A stretch of DNA of 64,000 nucleotides from positions 6,562,001 to 6,626,000 of the forward strand of contig JADJBV010000001.1 of the NCBI GenBank assembly GCA_016703535.1, read 5' to 3'. Shown piece by piece: positions 45,901 through 55,809 of this stretch; within the stretch, counting starts at the first letter, position 1; every line of letters begins with the position of its first letter. Both the position numbers and the translations under genes were made by a program. Source of the DNA: Deltaproteobacteria bacterium. GTDB lineage: Bacteria; Myxococcota; Kuafuiibacteriia; Kuafuiibacteriales; Kuafuiibacteriaceae. The notes under the pieces were generated by a model that worked only from the letters and a program-made list of their open reading frames with translations, had not been told where the DNA came from and made no database searches.

Positions 45901-46117
45901 GGTGCCCCTCCCCTTCGGGGATCGCCAAGGCGGCAACGCCGACCAGGGCCAAAACGGGCGCGAACACGATCCCAACGAGCGGGTCCAGATCCCGAAGCCC
46001 GAGGAGTACCAAGCGCCCGCCGAGTTCCGGCAGGATCTGCTGGAAGCCGCCAAACAAGGCACCGTCGAGTCCTACAAAGACGCGGTTCGGCGTTATTACG
46101 AGGAGCTGGTCAAGTGA
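42959..46117 (+). CDS. DUF4175-like membrane protein with coiled coil
   Basis: A 1052-residue protein. Two or three membrane helices lie in the first 210 residues (GATLLLGVILAVLAGIGLS; LIPLTVGLVLVAGLGVLW). A beta-rich exported region follows, then about 550 residues of charged coiled coil (LARRTEMVSKELHERMKSRL, EEALAELGQGRDEMQSREY-like heptads) and a Gly-rich C terminus. This matches DUF4175-type proteins next to Bat operons. ATG 42959 is favoured over GTG 42941. The stop overlaps the next start (GTGA). Confidence 0.78.
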   Translation: MSSEHAPGPTNALHSVLAQTGRSLTRATLWEAGATLLLGVILAVLAGIGLSALRAQPLTILAVEGLLLLATTGALVFLYRRRWRALFQPSELARWLDRTLEQKGRLGGAQVHLLSALELSRDQDRYGESAELGQAAIAQAVELARRLDPASLVRSEHQRGLRQRLIPLTVGLVLVAGLGVLWPQHLRSALLAVTSLGRLEEALERLPPEPRLGDFRIAYQPPAYSERPPIVQNSPNGAIRALPGTEVTIETRTRDEVVEGTLLVSYGEDTESPPDRVAVRTDGRRLKATMVLLKGGRYRFQLKTSDGELQEERRGHEIELELDEPPEVTLEQPKESPLEVNERDRLTLAFSARDDFALGEAAVAWRVLGSNREGKSRLTAAPSGLREYSGSGELDLSQLELKPGDRVAYSVEVRDNDTVNGPKIGSSETKELRIYSKQAHHQQVMALQQQALDELVHILGDNLEHKFEPKGEVSADLAAVLNSNKIVERAMLADDLLLRTVLAVKKDPLGRPQVAEAFERARNELGRDARRKRAALAGAKSGLERSKRLDAFDGRSVRGAQEGMIGDLEKNSVYLADLLNDQRMIDAQALAKQLRTEQQALKEALAAYQQAPTPEKRAELAKAIAEIRNRIQEIAKELSGLKSSIPQDFMNPDALDAQDDAAEMDRVQQLIEEGDLEAAMKALDKMLGRTEEMLAELGQGRDEMQSREYSEITEMAQEVWKDLDQLEKDQRDLARRTEMVSKELHERMKSRLGDAASFVEKQKKRLEQARATVAKGKPETFLPDADSFDRVDRRLDDAMKALDAQDFGAALEVLEQAAGEMAQLEQDAARRLDQARRFGDFFGSTDSAERTERSMRKARPTVEDVLKEINDLMPPPQSLLSESEKEQMKRFAERQAELGDKAGKLRQDLEKLGEMLPIVGPEVKESLDGAKSDMKAAEGSLGSGDAPGGLGQERAALDKLGQLKDQLEQMGGGKGGGQGGGVPLPFGDRQGGNADQGQNGREHDPNERVQIPKPEEYQAPAEFRQDLLEAAKQGTVESYKDAVRRYYEELVK
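43285..43298. repeat. GCAAG-N4-CTTGC palindrome
   Basis: Copy 8, DUF4175-like gene; centre TTCA. Confidence 0.7.
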
Positions 46118-47943
46118 GGTTGTTCTTCGCCGCCAGCTTGTTGCTGATCTCTGTACCCGCCTTCGCCGAAGGCCACTCGGAAGAGCTGAAGCCGTTGCTC
46201 CAAGGCTTCGACGCCATTGAGGCCTGGCAGTTGGACACCGCCCGCACCTTGTCCGAGGCGGCGCTGCGGGAACAACCGGATCGAGCCTCAGCCTGGGCGC
46301 TGCGGGCCGACGTGAAGATGCACTACGGCGACTACGTGGGCGCTTTGTACGACTACGAGGAGGCCCATCGCCGCGGGGTGCCGGACGAACTGCTGCGGAA
46401 CGCGCCGGTGGCTGACGCCGCCCGAAAAGCCACCGACGGTTACGCCGAGGCCGTGGGCGAACACTTCATCGTCCGCTACGTGCCGGGCAAAGACTCGATC
46501 TTGGTGCCTTACACCTTGCAGACCCTGGAGGCGGCCTACGAGCGGATCGGTGAACTTTTGGGGTGGCGCCCCGAAGGCCGGGTGTTGGTCGAGCTCTACC
46601 CGGCGGCTTCGGTGTTGGCCGACGTCTCCTCTTTGACCCCGGAAGAGATCCGCAACTCGGGCACCATCGCCTTGTGCCGCTGGAACCGGCTGATGGTCAC
46701 CACCCCGCGGGCGGTGGTCTTCGGTTATTCGTGGCGCGACACCTTGGCCCACGAGTTGACCCACTTGTTGATCGGCGGCGCCTCCAAAAACACCGTGCCG
46801 ATCTGGCTCCACGAGGGCATCGCCAAATACGTCGAGACGGCGTGGCGCGGTGAACCCGGCCTGGGGATCTCGGTCGAACAACAAGAGGCCCTGCTGACGG
46901 CCGCCAAAAAGGGCAAGTTGATCCCCTTCGAGAAGATGCACCCCTCGATGGCCAAGCTGAAGACCCAAGAGGAGACCAGCTTGGCCTTCTCCGAGGTCTT
47001 CACCTTCATCGAATATTTGGTGGATCAAAAAGGCTGGGAGGGCATTCGGGCCCTCTTGAAGACCCTCTCGGAAGGTGGCACCGACGCCCAAGCGGTGGAG
47101 AAGGTCTACGGCGAGTCTTTGACCACCTTGTCCCAACGCTGGATGAAGACGCTCAAGACTCGGCCGATCAAGGAGGACCCCCGCACCGCGGGCGGAAAAG
47201 CCAAGAAGGTCGAGATCAAGAAGCAGGCCGACACCCCCGACGATGCGCTCCACGGCGTCAGCCCCGAGGGTCGTCGGTATGCCCGGGCCGCGGACCTGCT
47301 CTTCGCTCGGGGCCGCTTGAAGGCCGCGCAAGTTGAGTTGCAGAAGGCCTACGACGCCACCGGCTCCGCCTTGATCGGGGCCAAATTGGCGATGGTGGCC
47401 TTGGCGGTCGGTGACCTGCCGGCCGCGGAGAAGGCAGCCCGGGAGTCGATCGCCGGTACGCCCGATCTGGCCGGGCCCAACGTGACCTTGGCCCAGATCC
47501 TGGTGAAGGCCGGCAACAAAGAGGCGGCCAAGTTGCCGCTGGAGCGGGCCATCGACGTCAACCCCTTCGATCCGCGGATCCATCAGCTCACCCTGGAGAT
47601 CATCGAAGAAGGGAAAGATCCGGCGGCGGTGGCTCAGGCCAACCGAGCGCTCCAACTTTTGACCGGCGCGCTCAAGCCCAAGGTCCCCGAACGAGGCAGC
47701 GGCGCCTTTGTCGCCATCGACGGGCCGCCCTACCAGCGGGTCTACCTGCGCCGCGAAGGGGACTCGGAGTTGATCCCGACCGCCCTCCTCACGCCCACGC
47801 CGCCTTTCGAGCTCAAACCCGGCAGCTATGAGCTGGAGTTGGTGCCGCCCGCGGGACCGGCCCGACGGGAGGCGATCAAGGTCTTGCCGGGCTCGACTCA
47901 GAGTTCGCCCCAGCGCATCGTCCCGGCCGGCGAAGGAAGCTAA
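46114..47943 (+). CDS. Peptidase_MA-like metalloprotease with TPR region
   Basis: A 609-residue exported protein (signal peptide ends AFA). TPR-like repeats occur at about 30-100 and 385-510. The middle is a gluzincin-type protease: HELTH (His213, Glu214, His217) and WLHEGIAKYVE with Glu234 as third ligand, as in Peptidase_MA_2. Overlap GTGA with the previous gene shows coupling. It probably processes or binds envelope proteins in the Bat-type system. Confidence 0.82.
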   Translation: MRLFFAASLLLISVPAFAEGHSEELKPLLQGFDAIEAWQLDTARTLSEAALREQPDRASAWALRADVKMHYGDYVGALYDYEEAHRRGVPDELLRNAPVADAARKATDGYAEAVGEHFIVRYVPGKDSILVPYTLQTLEAAYERIGELLGWRPEGRVLVELYPAASVLADVSSLTPEEIRNSGTIALCRWNRLMVTTPRAVVFGYSWRDTLAHELTHLLIGGASKNTVPIWLHEGIAKYVETAWRGEPGLGISVEQQEALLTAAKKGKLIPFEKMHPSMAKLKTQEETSLAFSEVFTFIEYLVDQKGWEGIRALLKTLSEGGTDAQAVEKVYGESLTTLSQRWMKTLKTRPIKEDPRTAGGKAKKVEIKKQADTPDDALHGVSPEGRRYARAADLLFARGRLKAAQVELQKAYDATGSALIGAKLAMVALAVGDLPAAEKAARESIAGTPDLAGPNVTLAQILVKAGNKEAAKLPLERAIDVNPFDPRIHQLTLEIIEEGKDPAAVAQANRALQLLTGALKPKVPERGSGAFVAIDGPPYQRVYLRREGDSELIPTALLTPTPPFELKPGSYELELVPPAGPARREAIKVLPGSTQSSPQRIVPAGEGS

Positions 47944-47951
47944 AACCGTAC

Positions 47952-48968
<1,017 letters not shown>

Positions 48969-48969
48969 G

Positions 48970-49908
48970 GTGAGCAGCAGCGCCGATGAAGAGCTGGAGC
49001 CTCGGGCCGCCGAGGTCTCCCCCAAGCTGTTGGCCGAGATCGGCAACCTGACCTTCAAGGCTCGGGTGGTCGCCGAAAGCGCCTTGGCCGGCATGCACCG
49101 CTCCCGTCACCACGGCACCAGCGTCGAGTTCGCCGAACACAAAGAGTATTCGCCGGGCGACAACATCCGGCACCTGGACTGGCGCGCCTTCGCCCGCTTC
49201 GATCGGGACTACATCAAACGCTACGAAGACGAGGCCAACCTGCGGGCCTTGGTGGTGATCGATAGCTCGGGATCGATGGGTTATCCGAAGGTGCCCGTCG
49301 ATCGCCCCAGCAAGTTGGGCTACGCCACCGTCTGCGCGGGCGCTTTGGCCTACGTCTTGGCCCGCCAAGGCGACGCGGTGGGCGTGGCCACCTTCGACGA
49401 AAAGTTGGAGATCCAGGTCCCGTCTCGGGCCCGCCGCGGGCACCTGCAGGAGATCTTGAGCACCCTCGAAGGCCTGAGCGCCAAGGGCCCAAGCCGGCTC
49501 AAGGTGGCCCTCGACGCGCTCTCCGAAGGCCTCAACCGCCGCACCATCGTGGTGGTCCTCTCGGATCTGTTGGACGGTGGGGTCGACTCTTTGGCCGCCA
49601 TGGGCCGCCTCCGGGCCAGGAAACACGACGTCGCGTTGTTCCACGTCCTCGATCCCGACGAGCTCGAGTTCCCCTTCGAAGACAGCACCCTCTTCGTGTC
49701 CATGGAGGATGATCGGCAGATCCAGATCGACGCCCGGGCGATCAGGAAGGCTTACCTCGAGGAGGTCGGGCGCTTCACCAAAGAGGCCGAGACCAAGTGT
49801 CGCAGCGCCCGGGTCGAATATCAGCTGGCCCGCACCGATCGGGTGCCTGGCCAACTCCTGGGCCAGTTTTTGGCCCGCCGCATGAGCGCTCGAGCCCTGA
49901 ACCGGTAA
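48970..49908 (+). CDS. DUF58 domain protein
   Basis: A 312-residue protein. The core is HRSRHHGTSVEFAEHKEYSP, then GDNIRHLDWRAFARFDRDYIK, the DUF58 signature, followed by a VWA-like domain with VVIDSSGSMGY (DxSxS metal-site motif). GTG 48970, two bases after the MoxR stop, is the natural start. It pairs with MoxR in a stress or envelope function. Confidence 0.93.
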   Translation: MSSSADEELEPRAAEVSPKLLAEIGNLTFKARVVAESALAGMHRSRHHGTSVEFAEHKEYSPGDNIRHLDWRAFARFDRDYIKRYEDEANLRALVVIDSSGSMGYPKVPVDRPSKLGYATVCAGALAYVLARQGDAVGVATFDEKLEIQVPSRARRGHLQEILSTLEGLSAKGPSRLKVALDALSEGLNRRTIVVVLSDLLDGGVDSLAAMGRLRARKHDVALFHVLDPDELEFPFEDSTLFVSMEDDRQIQIDARAIRKAYLEEVGRFTKEAETKCRSARVEYQLARTDRVPGQLLGQFLARRMSARALNR

Positions 49909-49914
49909 GTTGTG

Positions 49915-52107
49915 ATGAGCTTCGCCAATCCACTCCTGCTGCTCGGGCTCTTGGCCGCCGCGGTCCCGGTGATCATCCACCTGATCCACAAGCGGAAGCC
50001 CCGGCAACAACCCTTCCCAGCGATCGAGCTGTTGTTGCGGAGCGTGGAACGCGTGGAACGTCGCTGGCGACTGCGGCGTTTGTTGTTGTTGGCCTCCCGG
50101 GTGGCGCTGCTGGCGGCCTTGGCCTTGGCCGCCGCCGGTCCCTTGCTCGGCAAAGATCGCACCCTGGTCGGCACCAGCCTCGGGCCTCAACGCCTGGCGA
50201 TCGTGGTCGACGCCTCCTTGTCGATGCGGGCCCGCTACGGTGACACCTCGGCCTTCGAGCGGGCCATCGTGGCCGCTCGCAACTTGGTCGATCGCTTGGG
50301 CCCCGAAGATCAGGCGACCTTGATCGTGGCTCGCGCCCGACCCGAGGCCTTGGTGGAGCGTCCGACCGCGGATCGCAACCGCTTGCTCGAGGTCCTGGAG
50401 AACCTGGAGCCCAGCTACGAAGCCGCGGATCTGGGCCCGGCGGTGACCTTGGCCGCCGAGTCGTTGGCGCCGATCGACAGCGCCCAACCCGAGGCCGCAC
50501 CCGCGCCCCCGGTGGCCGCCAAGGTGGTGGTGCTTTCGGATCTGCAGCAGCCGGCGATCCAGTCCCCGGCGATCTTGGAGTTGCCCGGCACCGATCGGCA
50601 GGCCCAGCTCGAGGTGATCGATGTCTTGGCCGATCAAGCCGCCGAACAACGGCGCAACTTGGCGATCACCACCTTGGAGAGCGCGCCGGTGCCGGGGAAC
50701 GTCCCCCGGACCATGGAGTTGCGGGCCCGAGTCCAAAGCTACACCAAAGAGAGCGGCAAAGAGGCGGCGCCCAAAGAGGTGACCCTGCGCAGCGCCGAAG
50801 GTGATCTCGAGACCGGGATCGTCGAGGTGGTCGACGGCACCATCGTCGACAAGTTGTTGCGCCACGCCTTCGAGCGGGCCGGTCATCACCCGGTGGAGTT
50901 GGTGCTCGAGGCCGACGCCTTGGCCGAAGATTCGATCCGCTACGCCGAAGTCGATGTACGTCGCCAGGTGCAGGCGTTGATCGTCGACGGCGCACCTTCG
51001 GGCGTGCCCAAAGAGGACGAGATCTTCTACCTGGAGCGGGCCTTGGCCGCCGGCGCCGCCGATCAGCCACCCCCTCGAGTGATCACCGCCGACGATCTGC
51101 CGCGGGCCGACCTGGGCGCCTTCGACGTGGTGATCTTGGCCGGGGTGCCCGCCTTTGCCCCCAGCGACGGCGCTCGTTTGGTCGACTGGGTGAAGCGGGG
51201 TGGTGGGCTCTTCATCACCACCTCCAAAGACCTGGATCCGGAGCTCTACAACAGCGAACTCGGGCCGATCTTGCCCCGGCCCTTCCGCTTGTTTCGGACC
51301 GTGGATCCGACCAAAGGTGGCCTTGGCGCCAGCGGTGTCGTCAGCTTGGCCAAACCTCTGACCGAACATCCGGTCCTCGATCTGTTTCAAGGAGAAGCCG
51401 TCCAAGGCCTGCTTTCGGCCCGGACCAACGGCTACCTGATGTTGCAGCCGAACGGGCAACGGCCCTTCACCACCCTGCTCGAATACGACGACGGCCAACC
51501 GGCCTTGGTCGAGGCCTCGACCGGCCAAGGGCGGGTCATGGTGTTGACCACCTCCATCGATCGAGACCTCTCGGACCTCGCCATCCGCCCCGGATTTTTG
51601 CCGCTGATGCGCCAGACCTTGCTCTACTTGGGCCACGCCTTGGCCAAGCCGGATCTGCGCAAGACCTTGGTTGGTGAGGTGCGAGAGCTCCGGGTCCCCA
51701 GCGGCGTGACCAGCCTGCGGGTGATCGGCCCCGACGGCCAAGAGACCGAGGTCACCAGCCTGGGCCAGGAGTCCGAGTTGGCCCGCTACACCGAAACCAC
51801 GCGGCCCGGACACTATCGGGTCGAGGCCTCCAGCGGCGGCGCCTGGGAGCCCCTGGACAGCGAAAGTTTTGCGGTCAACGTCGACACCAAAGAGTCGGAC
51901 CTGCGACCGCTCCCCCTCGAAGAAGCGATGGCGATCTTGCAGGGCACCTCCAACACCGGCGCCCCCGAGGCGCAGTCGGCGTTGGCCAGGGCCCGGGCTT
52001 TGAGCGGCGCCCTCAGCCCCGAGCTGCTGGTGACCATCTTGTTGACGGTGATGGCGGTGGCCTTCGTGTTGGAGAGCCTGCTCACCGCCCAACGCCTGGG
52101 CCGCTGA
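49915..52107 (+). CDS. BatA-like membrane protein with VWA domain
   Basis: A 730-residue protein. The N terminus (FANPLLLLGLLAAAVPVIIH, then LIHKRKPRQQPFPAIELLLRS) is the BatA/aerotolerance signature with two membrane helices. A VWA domain follows with DASLS (residues 99-103). The remainder holds a large exported region and a glutamine-amidotransferase-like fold (FDVVILAGVPAFAPSDGARLV), and the C terminus has a membrane helix. It closes the operon. Confidence 0.88.
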   Translation: MSFANPLLLLGLLAAAVPVIIHLIHKRKPRQQPFPAIELLLRSVERVERRWRLRRLLLLASRVALLAALALAAAGPLLGKDRTLVGTSLGPQRLAIVVDASLSMRARYGDTSAFERAIVAARNLVDRLGPEDQATLIVARARPEALVERPTADRNRLLEVLENLEPSYEAADLGPAVTLAAESLAPIDSAQPEAAPAPPVAAKVVVLSDLQQPAIQSPAILELPGTDRQAQLEVIDVLADQAAEQRRNLAITTLESAPVPGNVPRTMELRARVQSYTKESGKEAAPKEVTLRSAEGDLETGIVEVVDGTIVDKLLRHAFERAGHHPVELVLEADALAEDSIRYAEVDVRRQVQALIVDGAPSGVPKEDEIFYLERALAAGAADQPPPRVITADDLPRADLGAFDVVILAGVPAFAPSDGARLVDWVKRGGGLFITTSKDLDPELYNSELGPILPRPFRLFRTVDPTKGGLGASGVVSLAKPLTEHPVLDLFQGEAVQGLLSARTNGYLMLQPNGQRPFTTLLEYDDGQPALVEASTGQGRVMVLTTSIDRDLSDLAIRPGFLPLMRQTLLYLGHALAKPDLRKTLVGEVRELRVPSGVTSLRVIGPDGQETEVTSLGQESELARYTETTRPGHYRVEASSGGAWEPLDSESFAVNVDTKESDLRPLPLEEAMAILQGTSNTGAPEAQSALARARALSGALSPELLVTILLTVMAVAFVLESLLTAQRLGR

Positions 52108-52131
52108 GCCGGCGCCGGGCCCCCCGACAAT

Positions 52132-52150
52132 CCTGTCAAAAACTGACAGG
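52132..52150. promoter_or_regulatory. Operator-like palindrome CCTGTCA-N5-TGACAGG
   Basis: A 7-5-7 perfect inverted repeat 61 bases upstream of the small ABM-like gene and 25 bases after the BatA-like stop. TGTCA/TGACA half sites suggest a regulator site; a hairpin is also possible. Confidence 0.45.
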
Positions 52151-52210
52151 GTCTCGACCTAAGGTCTCTTTGGCCGCGCCGTACGCCGGCCAGAACGAGG
52201 AGCCTCCGTC

Positions 52211-52507
52211 ATGTCCAACTGCTACGAGATCGTCTCTTTCGCCTTCAAGACCACCACCCCCGTGGGCCAACAACACCAGCTGATGGCCACCATCGGCGAG
52301 TTTGCTCGGCGCCAACCTGGGTTCATGGCCCGCAGCTGCTACTACGATCCCAAGGCCAACCGCTGGACCGACCTGGTGACCTGGAGGTCGGCGGAAGACG
52401 CGGTGAACGCCATGGCCCACTTCGACAAGGCCCCGGAGACCGCCGACGCCATGAAGGCCCTCGACCCGACCTCGATCCAGTCGGGCCACTACGACCAGGT
52501 CGCCTGA
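52211..52507 (+). CDS. Small ABM-like (dimeric alpha/beta barrel) protein
   Basis: A 98-residue protein of the ferredoxin-like dimeric barrel type (EIVSFAFKTTTPVGQQHQ, then RWTDLVTWRSAEDAVNAMAHF), the layout of ABM and EthD-like proteins. GAGGAG precedes the ATG. A palindrome upstream may control it. Substrate is unknown. Confidence 0.7.
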   Translation: MSNCYEIVSFAFKTTTPVGQQHQLMATIGEFARRQPGFMARSCYYDPKANRWTDLVTWRSAEDAVNAMAHFDKAPETADAMKALDPTSIQSGHYDQVA

Positions 52508-52546
52508 CCGAACCCAAACGCGCCGTTCTCCCGTATACGGGAGGAC

Positions 52547-53839
52547 GTGAAGGCGCTTCAGCTCGCCGCCCTCCTGCTGGCCGGCACCGGATGTACCGCG
52601 GAGTTGACCTTGCCGGTCGGTGTTGAGCCGGCCGACTTGGGGATCACTTCGGATGCGTCAGGCTCCGACGGCGGTGTGCCCTTCGACACCGGTGACTCCG
52701 ACGCTGGACCGGGCTCCGACGTTGGCCGCGCTGACGTTGAGGCCTCGGACCTGGGAGGCCCGGACGCAGCCGCTCGGGCCTTGGAAGCCAACGACGTCTC
52801 CATCCTTTGGCCGGCGCCCGCTCAAGGCCCCTTGCCCCCGGGATATCTACGCCTGGTGCCCTTCGGCGCCGATCCGATCTTGGCATTGCCCGCTGAGGCC
52901 CTGGCGATCATCCCCGATCTGCACAGCGACGTCCCCAGCGGTGGCTTGCCGAGTGCGGTGATCATCGCGCTCCGGCTGGATCCCTGCGCCAAAAACAACG
53001 CCGGCCAGTGTGAATACGAGCTGCGCCTGACCGCCGAGACCCTGGATCCCTCACTGGACGACGCTGCGATCCATTTCATCTATCGACTGGATCAGGCCGG
53101 GTTCGACGCACTGCAAGTTGACTTGCAATCCTTCCGCGCCGCCTCACCGACGCCGACCGGCGGCCCCCTGGGACCTCACCCGGGGTTGGTGGCGGCGGGC
53201 GTCGATTCGGACTACGGGCGTTCGCTCCACGCCCTGATCGAACGCCACGCTTTGCCCGATCGGTTGTTGCGGATGACCTTCAACACCTTCGCCTTCGACA
53301 ACTGGGGCTTTCGTCGCTTCGACAAGGTCGGCGCCAATTTCGAGGAGGTGCCGCTCCCGGGGTTGACCCCGCCGGCCCTCTCCCAAGCCTGGTTGCGGCA
53401 AGCGCCCCAAGACGATCGGGACGATCCCAGCGGCCTCATCGATCCCCTACCCACCCGCAACTTTCAGGCGCTGCTCCGGGCCGATGCCTTGGCCGGCGGC
53501 ACGACCACCGCCACGGTGTTGGCCGCCCGGGACGTGATCTTGGAGCTGGAAGATCCCACCCGCAGCCACGCGGCGATCACCGACTGCGTCAGCTGCCACC
53601 TGGCCGGTGTCACCCGCGAGTGGGCCCAGGCCCGGGGCGTCGACTTCGATCGACCCGAACGTTATCGCGCCCCCAGCGGCTTCGAGGTGGAGTGGCTGCG
53701 GCCCCCCGCCATCACCTCCAACCTCTCCAACACCATCGCCTTCGGTTATCACCGCGGCCCGGGAGAGGCCCTCCACCCGGTGGTCAGCGATCGGGTCGCC
53801 CACGAGACCGCCGAGGTGCTCCAGGCCCTCGCCCGCTGA
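52547..53839 (+). CDS. Lipoprotein with acidic linker and one haem motif
   Basis: A 430-residue protein. Lipobox LAGTGC gives a lipid anchor; residues 32-70 form an Asp/Gly/Ser linker (DTGDSDAGPGSDVG). The C-terminal part holds CVSCH at about 350. It may be a surface electron carrier, but a single site in a long unrecognised domain is weak evidence. GTG start; GGAGG and TATACG both lie just upstream. It contains one palindrome. Confidence 0.72.
   Translation: MKALQLAALLLAGTGCTAELTLPVGVEPADLGITSDASGSDGGVPFDTGDSDAGPGSDVGRADVEASDLGGPDAAARALEANDVSILWPAPAQGPLPPGYLRLVPFGADPILALPAEALAIIPDLHSDVPSGGLPSAVIIALRLDPCAKNNAGQCEYELRLTAETLDPSLDDAAIHFIYRLDQAGFDALQVDLQSFRAASPTPTGGPLGPHPGLVAAGVDSDYGRSLHALIERHALPDRLLRMTFNTFAFDNWGFRRFDKVGANFEEVPLPGLTPPALSQAWLRQAPQDDRDDPSGLIDPLPTRNFQALLRADALAGGTTTATVLAARDVILELEDPTRSHAAITDCVSCHLAGVTREWAQARGVDFDRPERYRAPSGFEVEWLRPPAITSNLSNTIAFGYHRGPGEALHPVVSDRVAHETAEVLQALAR
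53113..53126. repeat. GCAAG-N4-CTTGC palindrome
   Basis: Copy 9, haem lipoprotein gene; centre TTGA. Confidence 0.7.
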
Positions 53840-53919
53840 GCCGCCGGGGATCTCCGGCCTTGGGTGCGGCGGGAACCCGGGACCCAAGCCGAGTGTCTTG
53901 GGCACTGGGTCTCATTTCG

Positions 53920-55668
53920 ATGAACGCACCTTTCCATTCCCCCAGCTCCGGGTTGATCATGCGGGGGCCCGTGCGTGCCGGTCGTTCCCGCATCAAGTGG
54001 CGGCCCTTGCCGGTCGCGGTCGAACCGGCGCCGATCGTGCGGCGGCCTCGGGAACCGGAGTTGGCCAGCGTCGAGGCCCTCCCTGATCTGCTGCACCCCG
54101 AACCTCGTTACCTGCTGGATCGGGAGGCCCTCAACTCCCAGCTGGCCTTCGCCTTCGCGGGGGGCGACGCGGCCGACGGCATCCGCCGAGTGTTGATGGA
54201 GCTGGACACGGCCCCGTCCGACTGGCGGCCCGAGTCGTTTGCGCGGCACCTCTTCGTGGACGAGCTGGTGCGCACCGCTTGTCGAGTGGAGCTCGACAAG
54301 ACGCCGATCGAGATCGACACCCACTTCCTGGGCCAACTGTTGACCCGCCCCCCCGCCGATCCCGCCATCCGCGACTTTCGTCGGACCATCTTGGCCGAGT
54401 TGGTCAGCGCCCCGAACACCCGGGCTGAGCTGACCGAACTTTACCGGCGGATGCGGCACCTGCGCGGCATGTTCCTTTCTTTGGCGCCGACCTCCCGCCA
54501 AGACCTGACCCGGCACCGTTTGGAGGTGTTGGCGGCGGTGCGTTTGGTGTTGGAGCAAATGAAGCAAGGCTTCATTGAGTCTCAATCAGGGCTCGCTCGA
54601 CTCTCTCAGTTCGGAGACCGGGCCTTGGGGTCCGAGGTTTACCGGCGACTCCGGGATCTCCTCGATCACGATCAGCAAAGGGCCCACGTGTTGGTGCAGC
54701 TCCGGCTCGGCGGCGACGGCAAGGTGCGTGGCGTCGAGGTCCAGAGCCTGGTCGAAGTGCCGAACGACAGCTTCCGGTTTTCGGCGCTGCGACGTTGGGG
54801 CATGCGGTTGTCCTTGTGGGTCCGCGGTTACGGGTTCAGCGAAGAGGCCTTGATCGATCAGTGGATCGACGGCGTCTACCAAGAGGTCTCGCCCTGGTTG
54901 CCTGCCTTGTTCCAGATCTTCAGCCACCTGGAGCTCTATTTGGCGGCCATGGCCTTCAAGGACGCGGCCGAAAAACGGGGCCTGGCCGTTTGTTTGCCGG
55001 AACTTTCGGACGAGGAGGGCCCACTTTTGGAGGGCCTCTTCAACCCGCTGCTCTTCGCCCAAGGCGTAACGCCGGTGCCGTGCCACTTGGAGCGCACCGG
55101 GCCGGGCACCACCACCATCATCACCGGGCCCAACTCGGGCGGAAAAACTCGGCTCCTCCAGGCGGTAGGCCTGACCCAACTTTTGGCCCAGGTCGGCTTC
55201 TTCGTGCCCGCCGCCAAAGCGCGCTTGAGGCCAGTGCCGATGATCTTCTGCTCCTTGGTGCAAGAAGAGACCTTCGATCAAGGGGAAGGTCGGCTGGGCA
55301 CCGAACTTTTGCGGATTCGCCGCCTCTTCGAAGAGGCCCGACCCGGCGCCTTGGTGGTGCTCGACGAACTTTGCTCCGGCACCAACCCCTCCGAAGGCGA
55401 AGAGATCTTCATGTTGGTGGTCTCTTTGCTCCACGAGCTCGGCCCCGAAACCTTGGTGACCTCTCACTTCTTGGACTTTGCAAGTCGCCTTGCAGAAACC
55501 GCGGACCCGCGCCTCCGCTTCCTCCAGGTCGAGCTCAACGAACGGGAACAACCGACCTACGCCTTTGTTCCCGGCGTGGCCCGCACCTCCTTGGCGACCC
55601 GGGCCGCGGCGCGCTTGGGCGTGACCAAAGACGAGCTCCTGGCCTTGATCCACCGACACTCCGGCTAG
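53920..55668 (+). CDS. MutS-like ATPase (MutS family domain V)
   Basis: A 582-residue protein. The C terminus is a MutS-type ABC ATPase: GPNSGGKT (403-410), LVVLDELCSGTNPSEGEE (Walker B plus D-loop region), and LVTSHFLDFA (switch His). The N-terminal 400 residues lack the MutS mismatch-recognition domain and are mostly helical (lever/clamp like). It is therefore a MutS homologue outside classical repair, such as MutS-like proteins of unknown role. One palindrome lies near the 3' end. Confidence 0.88.
   Translation: MNAPFHSPSSGLIMRGPVRAGRSRIKWRPLPVAVEPAPIVRRPREPELASVEALPDLLHPEPRYLLDREALNSQLAFAFAGGDAADGIRRVLMELDTAPSDWRPESFARHLFVDELVRTACRVELDKTPIEIDTHFLGQLLTRPPADPAIRDFRRTILAELVSAPNTRAELTELYRRMRHLRGMFLSLAPTSRQDLTRHRLEVLAAVRLVLEQMKQGFIESQSGLARLSQFGDRALGSEVYRRLRDLLDHDQQRAHVLVQLRLGGDGKVRGVEVQSLVEVPNDSFRFSALRRWGMRLSLWVRGYGFSEEALIDQWIDGVYQEVSPWLPALFQIFSHLELYLAAMAFKDAAEKRGLAVCLPELSDEEGPLLEGLFNPLLFAQGVTPVPCHLERTGPGTTTIITGPNSGGKTRLLQAVGLTQLLAQVGFFVPAAKARLRPVPMIFCSLVQEETFDQGEGRLGTELLRIRRLFEEARPGALVVLDELCSGTNPSEGEEIFMLVVSLLHELGPETLVTSHFLDFASRLAETADPRLRFLQVELNEREQPTYAFVPGVARTSLATRAAARLGVTKDELLALIHRHSG
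55480..55493. repeat. GCAAG-N4-CTTGC palindrome
   Basis: Copy 10, MutS-like gene; read in a different codon frame from most copies (GCA AGT CGC CTT GCA). Confidence 0.7.
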
Positions 55669-55809
55669 TCTCCTCTGCTATTGCGCCGGTTTCCCCTGGG
55701 ATTGGGGGCTTCGGGACTCGTGTCCTCCCCCGCCGCGACGGAAGCTGGCATACTGAGTTGGATGCTCGCGCGGCCCCATCTTTCGCTCAGCGGCACGCGA
55801 AGGAGTCGC

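Noticed and set aside
48970..49908. MoxR-DUF58-VWA genes as a mobile defence module
   Set aside because: The gene order, coupling and DUF4175/BatA partners fit a chromosomal envelope operon; no defence effector is present.
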